Positions 5,849-13,401 are shown, numbered from the stretch's first letter. The stretch: DNA of 13,832 bases from an uncultured Selenomonadales bacterium (GCA_937915885.1 CALGGP010000081.1:1-13832), one strand, 5' to 3'. Notes: generated by a model not told the origin, from the letters alone. Made by a program: numbers and translations.

Positions 5849-7288
5849 ATGGAGAAGTTTGACAAGAAGGCGATTGATCTGACGGTGCAAGAGGAGCTGC
5901 CGTTCAAACACTACTGGCACAACCGGTTTCACCTCGAAATGCCGCGCGGTTTGATCAATGATCCGAACGGGCTGACGGTGCTCAACGGCGAGTATCACGT
6001 TTTCTTCCAATGGAACCCGCTCGGCGTCGTGCACAAAAACAAGTGCTGGGCGCATACCACCACGAAGGATTTCATCAACTATGCGATCCCGCAGCTTGCG
6101 CTCTGGCCGACGGACGTCCACGACAAGGACGGTTGCTATTCGGGTTGCGGACTCGTCGAGAACAATTGCGTCCGCGTCCTCTATACGTGCAACTCGAAAG
6201 ACCCGAATAACATTCGGACGTCGGCTCAACGGTTCGGGACGCTGATGAATGACGGTCGCGTCGAGAAGGACGAGATCGTTGTCCCCGACAATCCCGAGGG
6301 ATATACGGCGCATTTCCGTGATCCCAACGTGTTTGAGCGCGACGGCAAGAGATATTTTGTGATCGGCGTCCAACGGAAGAATGAGACGGGCACGGCGCTT
6401 GTCTACGAGGAGCAGGGCGAAGAGGAGCAGTGGAAAAATCTCGGCGAGATCAAAACCGATCTGAAGGACTTCGGCTACATGTGGGAATGTCCGGGGCTGG
6501 TGAACTTCGGCGAATATGACGCGTTGATTTTCTCGCCGCAGGGGCTCGAGGAGGAGGAGTTCCAATATCAGAACATCTTCCAAGCGGGCTACATCGCGGG
6601 TAAATTCTCGTTGGATTCGATGGAGATGATGCACGGCAAATTCCAAGAGCTCGACAAGGGCTTTGACTTCTACGCGCCGCAGGTGTTCAGCAATTGCGAT
6701 CGGAATATCCTGTTGGGCTGGATGGGCATGCCGGATAAGGACGATGAATATCCGACGGGCGATCTGGGTTGGAAGTTCTCACTGACGATGCCGCGCGTGC
6801 TCGAGCTCAAGCAGGGGCATATCTTCTGTCAACCGGCGGAGGAATTGAAGGGGCTGCGTCAATCGGAGAATGCGATCGATCTTGAGGGCACCGATCTTGT
6901 GCGTGAGCAGTTGTCGGCGGGCTCGGAATCCGATCTCAACATCAAACTCGGCTCCGCACGGAAGGTGAGCATCACGCTCAAGTACGGCTCGGAGTCGACG
7001 GATATCACATTCGACAAGGCAACGCAATCGGTGACGATCGATCGGACGGGAATGAAACTCGGCGGTCGCGGGAAGCGTCGGTTCAAACTGTTCGCGGATA
7101 AGACGCTCGAGGTGCAACTGTTTGTGGATCGGACGGCGGTGGAATTGTTCCTGCAGGGCGGCGAAGAGACGGCGTCGTTCTTCGTATTTCCGTCGGAGGA
7201 TATCAAGCCGGAGCTGATAGTTTCGAGCGACGCGCCGATCGATGTCAAAGGAAAAATTTACGAGCTGGGCTCGATTACGTTTAAATAA
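5849..7288 (+). CDS. scrB: Sucrose-6-phosphate hydrolase (GH32)
   Basis: This cytosolic enzyme splits sucrose-6-phosphate into glucose-6-phosphate and fructose, the step after PTS uptake by ScrA. The 479-residue protein shows all three GH32 landmarks. The nucleophile Asp38 is in INDPNG (the usual WMNDPNG reads LINDPNG here). The transition-state stabiliser Asp158 is in the RDPNVF block. The acid/base Glu213 is in MWECPGL. The five-bladed propeller spans about 25-330 and a C-terminal beta-sandwich runs to the end. No signal peptide is visible, which fits an intracellular role. AAGGAGG lies 7 nt before the ATG. It follows scrA by 77 bp that include a hairpin terminator. A general beta-fructosidase is possible, but the PTS neighbour favours the phosphorylated substrate. 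Confidence 0.94.
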   Translation: MEKFDKKAIDLTVQEELPFKHYWHNRFHLEMPRGLINDPNGLTVLNGEYHVFFQWNPLGVVHKNKCWAHTTTKDFINYAIPQLALWPTDVHDKDGCYSGCGLVENNCVRVLYTCNSKDPNNIRTSAQRFGTLMNDGRVEKDEIVVPDNPEGYTAHFRDPNVFERDGKRYFVIGVQRKNETGTALVYEEQGEEEQWKNLGEIKTDLKDFGYMWECPGLVNFGEYDALIFSPQGLEEEEFQYQNIFQAGYIAGKFSLDSMEMMHGKFQELDKGFDFYAPQVFSNCDRNILLGWMGMPDKDDEYPTGDLGWKFSLTMPRVLELKQGHIFCQPAEELKGLRQSENAIDLEGTDLVREQLSAGSESDLNIKLGSARKVSITLKYGSESTDITFDKATQSVTIDRTGMKLGGRGKRRFKLFADKTLEVQLFVDRTAVELFLQGGEETASFFVFPSEDIKPELIVSSDAPIDVKGKIYELGSITFK

Positions 7289-7316
7289 AAAATCCGCGCG
7301 GAGCAGATGATAGATG

Positions 7317-7400
7317 GGGCGCCGCCAGCGCTCCCGCCCACGGAGCTCGGCGCCCGCACATATGGAGCGGTTCCCACCCGCGACAGCGGCACCCGTAATC
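7317..7400 (-). repeat. Dispersed palindromic repeat, copy A
   Basis: This is one of three related GC-rich elements in the window, here in minus orientation. The core (7317-7394, 78 bp) starts GGGCGCCGCC on the plus strand and ends GGCACCC; a shared flank, GATTA on the minus strand, extends it to 7400. The halves next to the ends are conserved with copies B and C (GCGGGTGGGAACC and CGTGGGCGGGAGCG on the minus strand). The centre is variable. Its terminal inverted repeat is the most decayed of the three (11 of 15 positions pair). It lies between scrB and the terminator at 7425. Confidence 0.85.
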
Positions 7401-7424
7401 TGCGGCGGCAAAAATATTTTTATC

Positions 7425-7459
7425 GAAGGCACTCCGAAATGCGGGGCGCCTTCTTTTTT
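7425..7459 (+). terminator. Rho-independent terminator of the scrA-scrB unit
   Basis: GAAGGC (7425-7430) pairs perfectly with GCCTTC (7448-7453). Inside, CTCCG pairs with CGGGG (one G-T) after a single A-C mismatch, leaving a 5-nt loop. Six T residues follow (7454-7459). The comF -10 element starts only a few bases later. Confidence 0.88.
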
Positions 7460-7460
7460 G

Positions 7461-7469
7461 TGCTATAAT
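7461..7469 (+). promoter_or_regulatory. Extended -10 promoter giving a leaderless comF mRNA
   Basis: TGC followed by a perfect TATAAT (7464-7469) is an extended -10 element. I see no good -35 box. Initiation 6-8 bp downstream falls on or next to the comF ATG at 7476, so the mRNA would have almost no 5' leader. Confidence 0.65.
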
Positions 7470-7475
7470 ATTGAT

Positions 7476-8168
7476 ATGGAGTTGAAGAAAATTTTTTGGA
7501 CGGCGGCTGATGCGGTGCTGGATTTTTTGTTTGCGCCGCGTTGCATGATTTGCGAAGACTACATCGAAAATCGACGCGACATGTTTTGTCCGCGCTGTCG
7601 AGGGAACATCATAGCGATTGATCGGGCGTCGGAAAAACCGTCGGCGCTTGACGAAGTTTGGCGCATTACGAGATATCGGGAAGGCTCGCGCGACATGTTA
7701 AGGGCGTTGAAATTCAACGAAGGTCGGCGGTCGGACGAGATCACTCAATTGAAGGCGATCCGTCGGATATTGGATTGGGTGACGGATCGGCGGCTGGACG
7801 AGTTGTTTTCGACAGTCGATTGCGCGGTGCCTGTGCCGTTGCATGAAAATCGGCAATCGGAGCGCGGCTTCAATCAGGTGGAGTTGATCTTCGGCGATTG
7901 GCTGAGTGCGCGAGGCTTGACGGTCGAAAACATATTGCGACGTGTGAAGGACACGAAGCATTTGTTTGATCTCAATCGTGAGGAGCGTCGTGCGGTGATC
8001 GACGGCGCGTTTGATGTGGTCGACGGGTTTTCGATTGAAGGGAAAAAAATTTTATTGCTTGACGACATATTTACGACGGGCGCGACGATGGGGGAGTGCG
8101 CGGCAGTGTTAAAGGCGCACGGCGCGGAAAAAGTATTCGGCTTGGTGCTGGCATCGGATTTTGATTAA
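7476..8168 (+). CDS. comF: ComF family phosphoribosyltransferase-like protein
   Basis: ComF proteins are cytosolic, needed for natural transformation in several bacteria, and thought to act on incoming single-stranded DNA. The 230-residue product has an N-terminal four-Cys zinc ribbon (Cys23 and Cys26 in APRCMICED; Cys38 and Cys41 in FCPRC). The C-terminal type-I phosphoribosyltransferase fold carries the PRPP-loop motif LLLDDIFTTGAT. Length and layout match the family. The start at 7476 fits the family N terminus (MELKKIFW...FAPRC); the frame is open further upstream, but that stretch crosses the scr terminator and repeat copy A. No SD precedes the ATG, which agrees with a leaderless transcript. 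The last codons (GAT TAA) lie inside the flank of repeat copy B. No other competence genes are in view. Confidence 0.93.
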   Translation: MELKKIFWTAADAVLDFLFAPRCMICEDYIENRRDMFCPRCRGNIIAIDRASEKPSALDEVWRITRYREGSRDMLRALKFNEGRRSDEITQLKAIRRILDWVTDRRLDELFSTVDCAVPVPLHENRQSERGFNQVELIFGDWLSARGLTVENILRRVKDTKHLFDLNREERRAVIDGAFDVVDGFSIEGKKILLLDDIFTTGATMGECAAVLKAHGAEKVFGLVLASDFD

Positions 8169-8249
8169 AGGCGGGCGCCGCCGGCGCGGGTGGGGATCGC
8201 TGTCCTAATTTGGGCGCCGGCTCCGTGGGCGGGAGCGCAGGCGGCGCCC
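8163..8249 (+). repeat. Dispersed palindromic repeat, copy B, overlapping the comF stop codon
   Basis: The 77-bp core (8173-8249) begins GGGCGCCGCC and ends GGCGGCGCCC. The outer 15 bp pair at 14 of 15 positions. Upstream, GATTAAAG is shared with copy C, and GATTA with copy A, so the element seems to start at 8163 and to supply the comF stop (TAA 8166-8168). It fills most of the 118 bp between comF and oppD. I see no target duplication and no T-run that would make it a classical terminator. Confidence 0.88.
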
Positions 8250-8286
8250 ATAAAAAAATCCTCGAGAGAAAAAATCAGAGGCTGTG

Positions 8287-9345
8287 ATGGAAAAAATTAT
8301 TTTATCGATCAGGAATTTGGATATAACTTTTCGGACGAACGCCGGCGACATTCACGCGATACGCGGCGTCGACATCGACCTTCCGCGCGGAAAAACTATT
8401 GCGCTCGTCGGCGAGTCGGGCTCGGGTAAGTCGGTGACGATGAAGGCGGCAACCGGTCTGCTCGACACCAACGCGATTATCAACGACGGACAAATTTTTT
8501 TCGACGGCGACGACGGACGCATCGATCTCTTGACGCTCTCCAAAAAAGATTTGCGTCGGACGATCAACGGGCGGCAAATTGCGATGGTGTTTCAAGACCC
8601 GATGACGAGCCTCGACCCCACGATGACGATCGGCGATCAGATCACCGAGGGAATGTTCCTCCACAAAAAAATTTCTCCCGCCGACGCCCGCAATCGCGCG
8701 CTCGAGCTTTTAAATCTCGTCGGGATCGTCGACGCCGAAAAACGTCTCGAAAATTATCCTCATCAACTATCGGGCGGCATGCGTCAACGGATCGTGATCG
8801 CGATCGCCCTTTCGTGCGAGCCGACGATTTTAATTTGCGACGAGCCGACGACCGCGCTCGACGTGACGATCCAAGCCCGCATTCTCGATCTGATCAAGGA
8901 CATTCAATCGAAGATGGGCTTGTCGGTCATTTACATCACTCACGACCTCGGCGTGGTCGCGAAGGTCGCCGATTACGTCAACGTGATGTATGCGGGCAAA
9001 ATTATTGAGCGCGGCACGGTCGACGAGATTTTTTACGACCCGCGTCATCCGTACACTTGGGGCTTGTTGAGCGCGATGCCCGATCTCGAGACCGACGACG
9101 ATCGTTTGTATTCGATCCCCGGCAGTCCGCCGAATTTATTGCACGAGCCCAAGGGCGACGCATTTGCCGCGCGGAATAAATTTGCGATGAAGATCGACGA
9201 AAAGGAGCCGCCTCCGATGTTTCGAGTGACTGAAACGCATTGGGCGGCGACGTGGTTGTTGCACCCGCACGCGCCGACGGTCGAGATGCCGAAGGAATTG
9301 CGGGCGCGGCTCGAGCGATCTCGAAAGGCGGCGAAAATTTCATGA
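8287..9345 (+). CDS. oppD: Oligopeptide ABC transporter ATP-binding protein OppD
   Basis: OppD is one of two cytosolic ATPases that power peptide import through OppB/OppC. The 352-residue product has Walker A GESGSGKS (42-49), a Q-loop in VFQDPMTSLDP (101-111), signature LSGGMRQR (161-168), Walker B ILICDEP (181-187) and the switch His219 in ITHDL. The C-terminal oligopeptide-transporter extension ends in the form seen in streptococcal-type OppD (PKGDAFAARNKFAMKI... ETHWAATWLLHP) and lacks the Cys-rich cluster motif of other OppD/DppD proteins. ATG 8287 has AGAGG 5 nt upstream; an in-frame GTG at 8284 is too close to that SD. It overlaps oppF by ATGA. No clear promoter is visible, so it may be read through from comF. 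Confidence 0.95.
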   Translation: MEKIILSIRNLDITFRTNAGDIHAIRGVDIDLPRGKTIALVGESGSGKSVTMKAATGLLDTNAIINDGQIFFDGDDGRIDLLTLSKKDLRRTINGRQIAMVFQDPMTSLDPTMTIGDQITEGMFLHKKISPADARNRALELLNLVGIVDAEKRLENYPHQLSGGMRQRIVIAIALSCEPTILICDEPTTALDVTIQARILDLIKDIQSKMGLSVIYITHDLGVVAKVADYVNVMYAGKIIERGTVDEIFYDPRHPYTWGLLSAMPDLETDDDRLYSIPGSPPNLLHEPKGDAFAARNKFAMKIDEKEPPPMFRVTETHWAATWLLHPHAPTVEMPKELRARLERSRKAAKIS

Positions 9346-10229
9346 GCACGCCGTTGTTGAGCGTCAAAAATTTGATTCAGCACTTCAAAGTGTCGCGGAG
9401 TTTCACCGTCAAAGCCGTCAACGGCGTCTCGTTTTCGATCAATGCGGGCGAGACTTACGGGCTCGTCGGCGAGTCGGGCTCCGGCAAGACGACGATCGGG
9501 CGCTCGATCATTCGATTGTATGATCCGACGGGCGGCGAGATCGTTTTCAACGGCAAGTCGATTGTCGGCGCGCTCGATAACGACACTCGAAAGATGCTCC
9601 GAAAAAATATGCAGATGATCTTTCAAGACCCGATGTCGAGCCTCAATCCGCGCAAAAAAATTGCCGACATAATCGGCGAAGGACTTGACATTCATAAACT
9701 TTACTCGACGGTCGACGAGCGCAATGAAATTATCGGCGGCATTTTACGTAAGGTGGGACTGTCGGCGGCGCATGCCGAGCGCTATCCTCAACAGTTCAGC
9801 GGCGGGCAACGACAACGGATCGGGATCGCCCGCGCGCTCGTGATGAATCCGAAGTTGATCATTGCCGACGAGTGCATTTCCGCGCTCGACGTTTCGATCC
9901 AGGCGCAGGTCGTCAATCTGATGAAAGACATTCAGGACGAGACCGGTTGCGCGTATCTGTTCATCGCCCACGACCTGAGCATGGTCAAATACATTTCCGA
10001 TCGGATTGGCGTGTTGCACAAGGGATATCTCGTCGAGACCGGCACCACCGAGGAAATTTTCAACGATCCGCGCCATCCTTACACGCAAAGTTTATTGTCC
10101 GCCGTCCCGATCCCCAATCCGCACGTCGAAAAAAATCGTCGGCTGATCGCTTACGACGGCGGCGCCGCCAACTATGAATCAGCCGCTCTTCAATCGATCA
10201 GCGACACTCACTTTGTGCTCGAGTCCTGA
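9342..10229 (+). CDS. oppF: Oligopeptide ABC transporter ATP-binding protein OppF
   Basis: This is the partner ATPase of OppD. The 295-residue product shows Walker A GESGSGKTT (43-51), a Q-loop in IFQDPMSSLNPRKK, signature FSGGQRQR (152-159), Walker B LIIADE (172-177) followed by CISALDVSIQAQV, and the C-terminal ISDTHFVLES tail typical of Gram-positive OppF. It is somewhat shorter than many OppF proteins but no motif is missing. Its ATG overlaps the oppD stop by 4 bp, implying translational coupling. The genes for the binding protein and permeases (oppA, oppB, oppC) do not follow: the next gene, ribF, is on the other strand and overlaps the oppF 3' end by 22 bp. The pair must therefore serve a permease encoded elsewhere, or be a relic. 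Confidence 0.95.
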   Translation: MSTPLLSVKNLIQHFKVSRSFTVKAVNGVSFSINAGETYGLVGESGSGKTTIGRSIIRLYDPTGGEIVFNGKSIVGALDNDTRKMLRKNMQMIFQDPMSSLNPRKKIADIIGEGLDIHKLYSTVDERNEIIGGILRKVGLSAAHAERYPQQFSGGQRQRIGIARALVMNPKLIIADECISALDVSIQAQVVNLMKDIQDETGCAYLFIAHDLSMVKYISDRIGVLHKGYLVETGTTEEIFNDPRHPYTQSLLSAVPIPNPHVEKNRRLIAYDGGAANYESAALQSISDTHFVLES

Positions 10230-11143
10230 AAAATTTTCCGCGCCCGATCCAAATCGTGTTTCAATTGCGCGACCAGATCGGCAATGCTTTCAAACTTATC
10301 TTCCGCGCGGAGCCACTCCAAAAAACTTACGCTCAACTCGCGCCCGTAGAGATCGCCGTTGAATTGATCGATGTAAACTTCCAAACGTCGGCGCTCAATC
10401 CCGAACGTCGGATTGTAGCCGATATTGGCGATCCCGCAAAAATTTTTCCCGTCGAGCTCGACGCTCACCGCATAAGCGCCGTTGGGAAGCATCGCCCGAC
10501 CTTCGCCGATCTCCAAATTCGCCGTCGGGAATCCCAAGCGCCGTCCGCGACGATCGCCGTGCACAACAGTCGACACATACGTAAACGGACGCCCGAGCAG
10601 TTCATTGGCGGAGTGCAATTCGCCGTCGGCAATCAGCTTGCGAATGCGAGTGCTGCTGACGGTTTTTTTGTCGACGGTGATCGCGGGGCAAACTTCCGCG
10701 CGGAAGCCGTAAGCGCCGCACTCACGGATTAACATTCGACCGTTGCCCTTGCCGAATCGACCGAAGGTATAATTCGGACCGGTGACGACGATCGACGGCG
10801 AAAATTTTTCCTTGAGCAGTTGAAGAAAATCTTCGGGCGAGCGTTTTGACAGTTCTCGAGTAAACGGAATATCGATCAGCACGTCGACGCCGAGGCTTTC
10901 AACGAGTTTGCGTCGGAGTGATCTCGAGCCGATCATCAACGGTTGATTTTCGGGCGCCAAAATTGACAGCGGATGGTTGGAAAAAGTAAACACGATCGAA
11001 GTGCCGCCGATTGAATGAGCCAACTCGACGGCGCGTCTGATGATCGATGCGTGCCCGATGTGGACGCCGTCAAACATGCCCAGTGCGATCACGGGGCTCA
11101 AAAATTTTTTATCGATGGCTGACAGCCTTTTATAAATCTCCAA
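10208..11143 (-). CDS. ribF: Bifunctional riboflavin kinase / FMN adenylyltransferase
   Basis: RibF converts riboflavin to FMN and then FAD with two ATP, in the cytosol. The 311-residue protein has an N-terminal adenylyltransferase domain (about 1-175) with GMFDGVHIGH (His28, His31) and the conserved SSTRIRKLI (163-171). The C-terminal riboflavin-kinase domain (about 183-308) has RRLGFPTANLEI (the PTAN loop at 206-209), NPTFG and catalytic Glu255 in RRLEVYIDQF. Length is normal. The start is a TTG at 11141-11143 with GGAG 8 nt upstream; no ATG is better placed. The usual neighbours truB and rbfA are absent. Instead lysA lies upstream, with repeat copy C between. The 3' end overlaps oppF tail to tail by 22 bp, and no terminator is visible for either gene. 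Confidence 0.96.
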   Translation of the reverse strand: MEIYKRLSAIDKKFLSPVIALGMFDGVHIGHASIIRRAVELAHSIGGTSIVFTFSNHPLSILAPENQPLMIGSRSLRRKLVESLGVDVLIDIPFTRELSKRSPEDFLQLLKEKFSPSIVVTGPNYTFGRFGKGNGRMLIRECGAYGFRAEVCPAITVDKKTVSSTRIRKLIADGELHSANELLGRPFTYVSTVVHGDRRGRRLGFPTANLEIGEGRAMLPNGAYAVSVELDGKNFCGIANIGYNPTFGIERRRLEVYIDQFNGDLYGRELSVSFLEWLRAEDKFESIADLVAQLKHDLDRARKIFQDSSTK

Positions 11144-11227
11144 TGCTTATTCTCCGATGCGGATTTTTTTTGGGGGCGACGATTTTATTAGGGCGACGCC
11201 GCCGCAGGATAGAAGGAGCGGCTTTAG

Positions 11228-11312
11228 GATTAAAGGGCGCCGCCGACGCGGGTGGGAACCACTGTCCTCAGTTGGGCGCCGACCTTCGTGGGCGGGAGCG
11301 TCGGCGGCGCCC
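11228..11312 (+). repeat. Dispersed palindromic repeat, copy C
   Basis: This is the best preserved copy. The 78-bp core (11235-11312) has a perfect 15-bp terminal inverted repeat: GGGCGCCGCCGACGC at 11235-11249 against GCGTCGGCGGCGCCC at 11298-11312. It is preceded by GATTAAAG as in copy B. Compared with copies A and B, the outer arms and the GCGGGTGGG and CGTGGGCGGGAGCG blocks are kept, while the middle varies. It lies in the 205-bp gap between lysA and ribF, where it would form a strong hairpin in any read-through transcript. Confidence 0.9.
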
Positions 11313-11348
11313 CTTACTCGTCGCTCCATGAAAAACGGGCGGGCAAAA

Positions 11349-12590
11349 TTATTTTATGCGGAGCGTGGCAAAATAATCGTCGAGAGTCTCCGCCCGACGG
11401 ATCATCTCAATCCGACCGTCCTCACGCAATAACAGCTCCGCACTCCGCAACTTCCCGTTGTAATTGAATCCCATCGCATGCCCGTGCGCGCCCGTGTCAT
11501 GAATGATCACAACGTCGCCGATCGCAATCGACGGCAGCTGACGATCGATCGCAAACTTGTCGTTGTTCTCGCACAGCGAACCCGTCACGTCGTAAACATG
11601 ATCGAGCGGCGCATTTTCTTTGCCCGCAATCGTGATGTGATGATACGCCCCGTAGAGCGCCGGTCGCATCAAATTCGCCATGCACGCGTCCAGCCCGATA
11701 TAATTTTTATACGTCTCTTTCTTGTGCAGCACCGTCGACACCAGCCAGCCCGCGTCGCCCGTCATCGCACGCCCGCTCTCGAACGCCAACGCAGGCTCCA
11801 AATCCGCCGTCCGCAATATATTTTCGTACATAGATCGAATACCCGCTCCGACCGCCTCGAGATCAACGGGCTTTTCGTCGAGCCGATACGGCAATCCGAT
11901 CCCGCCGCCCAAATTTATAAATTCCACTTCGATCCCGAGCCGCGATTTGAGCTCGACCGCCAGCCCGAACATGATCTCCGCCGTCTTGACGAACGCCGAC
12001 GTTTCCAATTCATTCGAGACAATCATCGTGTGCAGCCCGAAGCGTTTCACGCCCTTGTCGAGCGCAAGTCGATACGCGTCAAACAATTGCGCCCGCGTCA
12101 AACCGTATTTCGCCTCCGCCGGTCGTCCGATTATATCATTGCCGTCGTTCATCACGTCCGCAGGATTGTATCTGAACGATAAGCAATCGGGCATGCCCGC
12201 GCATCGATCCAAAAATTCTACGTGAGTTATGTCGTCGAGATTGATGATCGCCCCGAGCTCCCGCGCCTTTTGAAATTCTTCCGCCGGCGTGTCGTTCGAT
12301 GTCAACATTATTTTTTCGCCGACCACGCCCGCCATCTCCGAAATGTACAGCTCCGCTATCGACGAGCAATCCGTACCCGCGCCTTCGCTCGCAAGCACCT
12401 CAACGATCCTCGGGTTCGGACATGCCTTGACCGCGAAGTACTCTCGAAATTCCGGCGCCCAATCGAACGCCGCCTTCAACCGTCTGATGTTGCCGCGAAT
12501 TTTTTTCTCGTCGTAGATGTGGAACGGCGTCGGATATATTTCGATGAGCGATTCGAGTTGCGCCTTCGACAGCGGAAAATTTTTTTGCAT
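11349..12590 (-). CDS. lysA: Diaminopimelate decarboxylase (fold III PLP decarboxylase)
   Basis: The predicted reaction is meso-diaminopimelate to lysine and CO2, the last step of lysine synthesis. The 413-residue protein is a PLP-dependent alanine-racemase-fold decarboxylase. Lys55 in EYFAVKACPNP binds PLP, FINLGGGIGLPY (Gly228-230) is the phosphate-binding loop, ESGRAMTGDAG is near 271-281, and CENNDKFAID with Cys340 sits at the active site of the partner subunit. This CENND form is typical of a clostridial/Negativicutes clade annotated as LysA. Related enzymes in Selenomonas decarboxylate lysine or ornithine, so substrate is inferred, not shown. The start at 12590 has GAAGGAG 9 nt upstream; an in-frame TTG at 12608 would overlap that SD. 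It has its own promoter. Confidence 0.87.
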   Translation of the reverse strand: MQKNFPLSKAQLESLIEIYPTPFHIYDEKKIRGNIRRLKAAFDWAPEFREYFAVKACPNPRIVEVLASEGAGTDCSSIAELYISEMAGVVGEKIMLTSNDTPAEEFQKARELGAIINLDDITHVEFLDRCAGMPDCLSFRYNPADVMNDGNDIIGRPAEAKYGLTRAQLFDAYRLALDKGVKRFGLHTMIVSNELETSAFVKTAEIMFGLAVELKSRLGIEVEFINLGGGIGLPYRLDEKPVDLEAVGAGIRSMYENILRTADLEPALAFESGRAMTGDAGWLVSTVLHKKETYKNYIGLDACMANLMRPALYGAYHHITIAGKENAPLDHVYDVTGSLCENNDKFAIDRQLPSIAIGDVVIIHDTGAHGHAMGFNYNGKLRSAELLLREDGRIEMIRRAETLDDYFATLRIK

Positions 12591-12622
12591 TATCGATGTC
12601 TCCTTCAAAAGAAAGTCGACTG

Positions 12623-12651
12623 ATTATATCACATCGACCCGCAATCAACAA
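12623..12651 (-). promoter_or_regulatory. Sigma-A promoter of lysA
   Basis: On the minus strand TTGTTG (12646-12651), a 17-bp spacer and a perfect TATAAT (12623-12628) preceded by TGA (extended -10). Its -35 box touches the T-run of the terminator of the gene upstream. The leader would be about 27 nt. Confidence 0.8.
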
Positions 12652-12673
12652 AAAAAGACTGCCGAGGCAGTCT
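12650..12673 (-). terminator. Rho-independent terminator of the NlpC/P60 gene
   Basis: Read on the minus strand, AGACTGCC pairs perfectly with GGCAGTCT (12656-12673) and runs into seven T residues (12650-12656). It lies 18 bp after the stop of the NlpC/P60 gene and directly abuts the lysA -35 box. Confidence 0.93.
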
Positions 12674-12691
12674 GATTCCGTCGACGCTCAA

Positions 12692-13366
12692 TCACAAGAC
12701 GCGGCGCGCGCCGATGTAAGTCGAGCTCCAATAACTGTTGCCGAGCGAGTCGATGACGACGCCGCGCGACGAGCTTGCATTGATAAAATTGTTGTCGCCG
12801 AGATAAATTCCGACGTGCGACGGACCGTAGGTGTAGGTGCTGAAGAATACGAGATCGCCCGCGCGGAGTTCGGACGTCGAAATCGGAGTGCCGTAGTAGT
12901 ATTGCTCGTCGGCCATGCGCGGGAGCGCGACGCCGGCTTGAGCGAAGACGTAGCGGACATAGCCCGAGCAGTCGAAACCGTACGGGGTGGTGCCGCCGAA
13001 GACGTAGGGGACGCCGATGTACTGCATGGAAGTTTGAACGATGCGGCTTGCGAGGACATTTGAGCTGTGAGTGATGTTGGGCATGTCGCGACCGAGGAGC
13101 GCTTCGTAAGTCACGGGACCGATGAGACCGTCGGGCTCGATGCCTTGAATAGCCTGAAATTCTTTGATCGCATCGACGGTAGCGGGACCGAAGTCACCGT
13201 CGGCGACGACGTCATAGCCGAGGTCAACGAGCTGCACTTGTAGTTCTGCGATCTCCGTTCCCTGATCGCCCAATTGGAAAGCGTTATGGGCGGAGGCGGA
13301 GCCCGTAAACATGATCACCATCGCAATCGCCATCACCATTCGCACTACACTTGACAAATACGCCAC
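12692..13366 (-). CDS. Secreted peptidoglycan hydrolase: PG-binding domain plus NlpC/P60 endopeptidase
   Basis: This is probably a DL-endopeptidase cutting peptidoglycan stem peptides outside the cytoplasmic membrane. The 224-residue product has a signal peptide (basic start, hydrophobic MVMAIAMVIMF, likely cut after SASA near 26). A PG_binding_1 domain spans about 31-92 (LQVQLVDLGY, DGDFGPATVDAIKEFQ, DGLIGPVTYEAL). An NlpC/P60 domain spans about 104-224, with catalytic Cys133 in FDCSGYVRY, His184 in PSHVGIYLG and Asn196 (FINASSSRGV) where many members have His. Asn is an accepted third polar residue. The start is uncertain: GTG at 13366 lies only 2 nt from an AGAGG motif, while TTG at 13357 is 11 nt from it; either keeps the signal peptide. 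It may have two promoters, one near and one about 230 bp upstream. Confidence 0.94.
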   Translation of the reverse strand: MAYLSSVVRMVMAIAMVIMFTGSASAHNAFQLGDQGTEIAELQVQLVDLGYDVVADGDFGPATVDAIKEFQAIQGIEPDGLIGPVTYEALLGRDMPNITHSSNVLASRIVQTSMQYIGVPYVFGGTTPYGFDCSGYVRYVFAQAGVALPRMADEQYYYGTPISTSELRAGDLVFFSTYTYGPSHVGIYLGDNNFINASSSRGVVIDSLGNSYWSSTYIGARRVL

Positions 13367-13401
13367 TTCCTCTCTTGAAACTCTAATCGATTTTTAATGA
13401 T

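Noticed and set aside
7314..7475. Upstream extension of comF to 7314
   Set aside because: The extra 54 residues would be encoded by repeat copy A and the scr terminator and do not resemble ComF N-termini.
9240..9341. Upstream extension of oppF to 9240
   Set aside because: It lies inside oppD; the ATGA overlap and the family N-terminus (MSTPLLSVKNL) fix the start at 9342.
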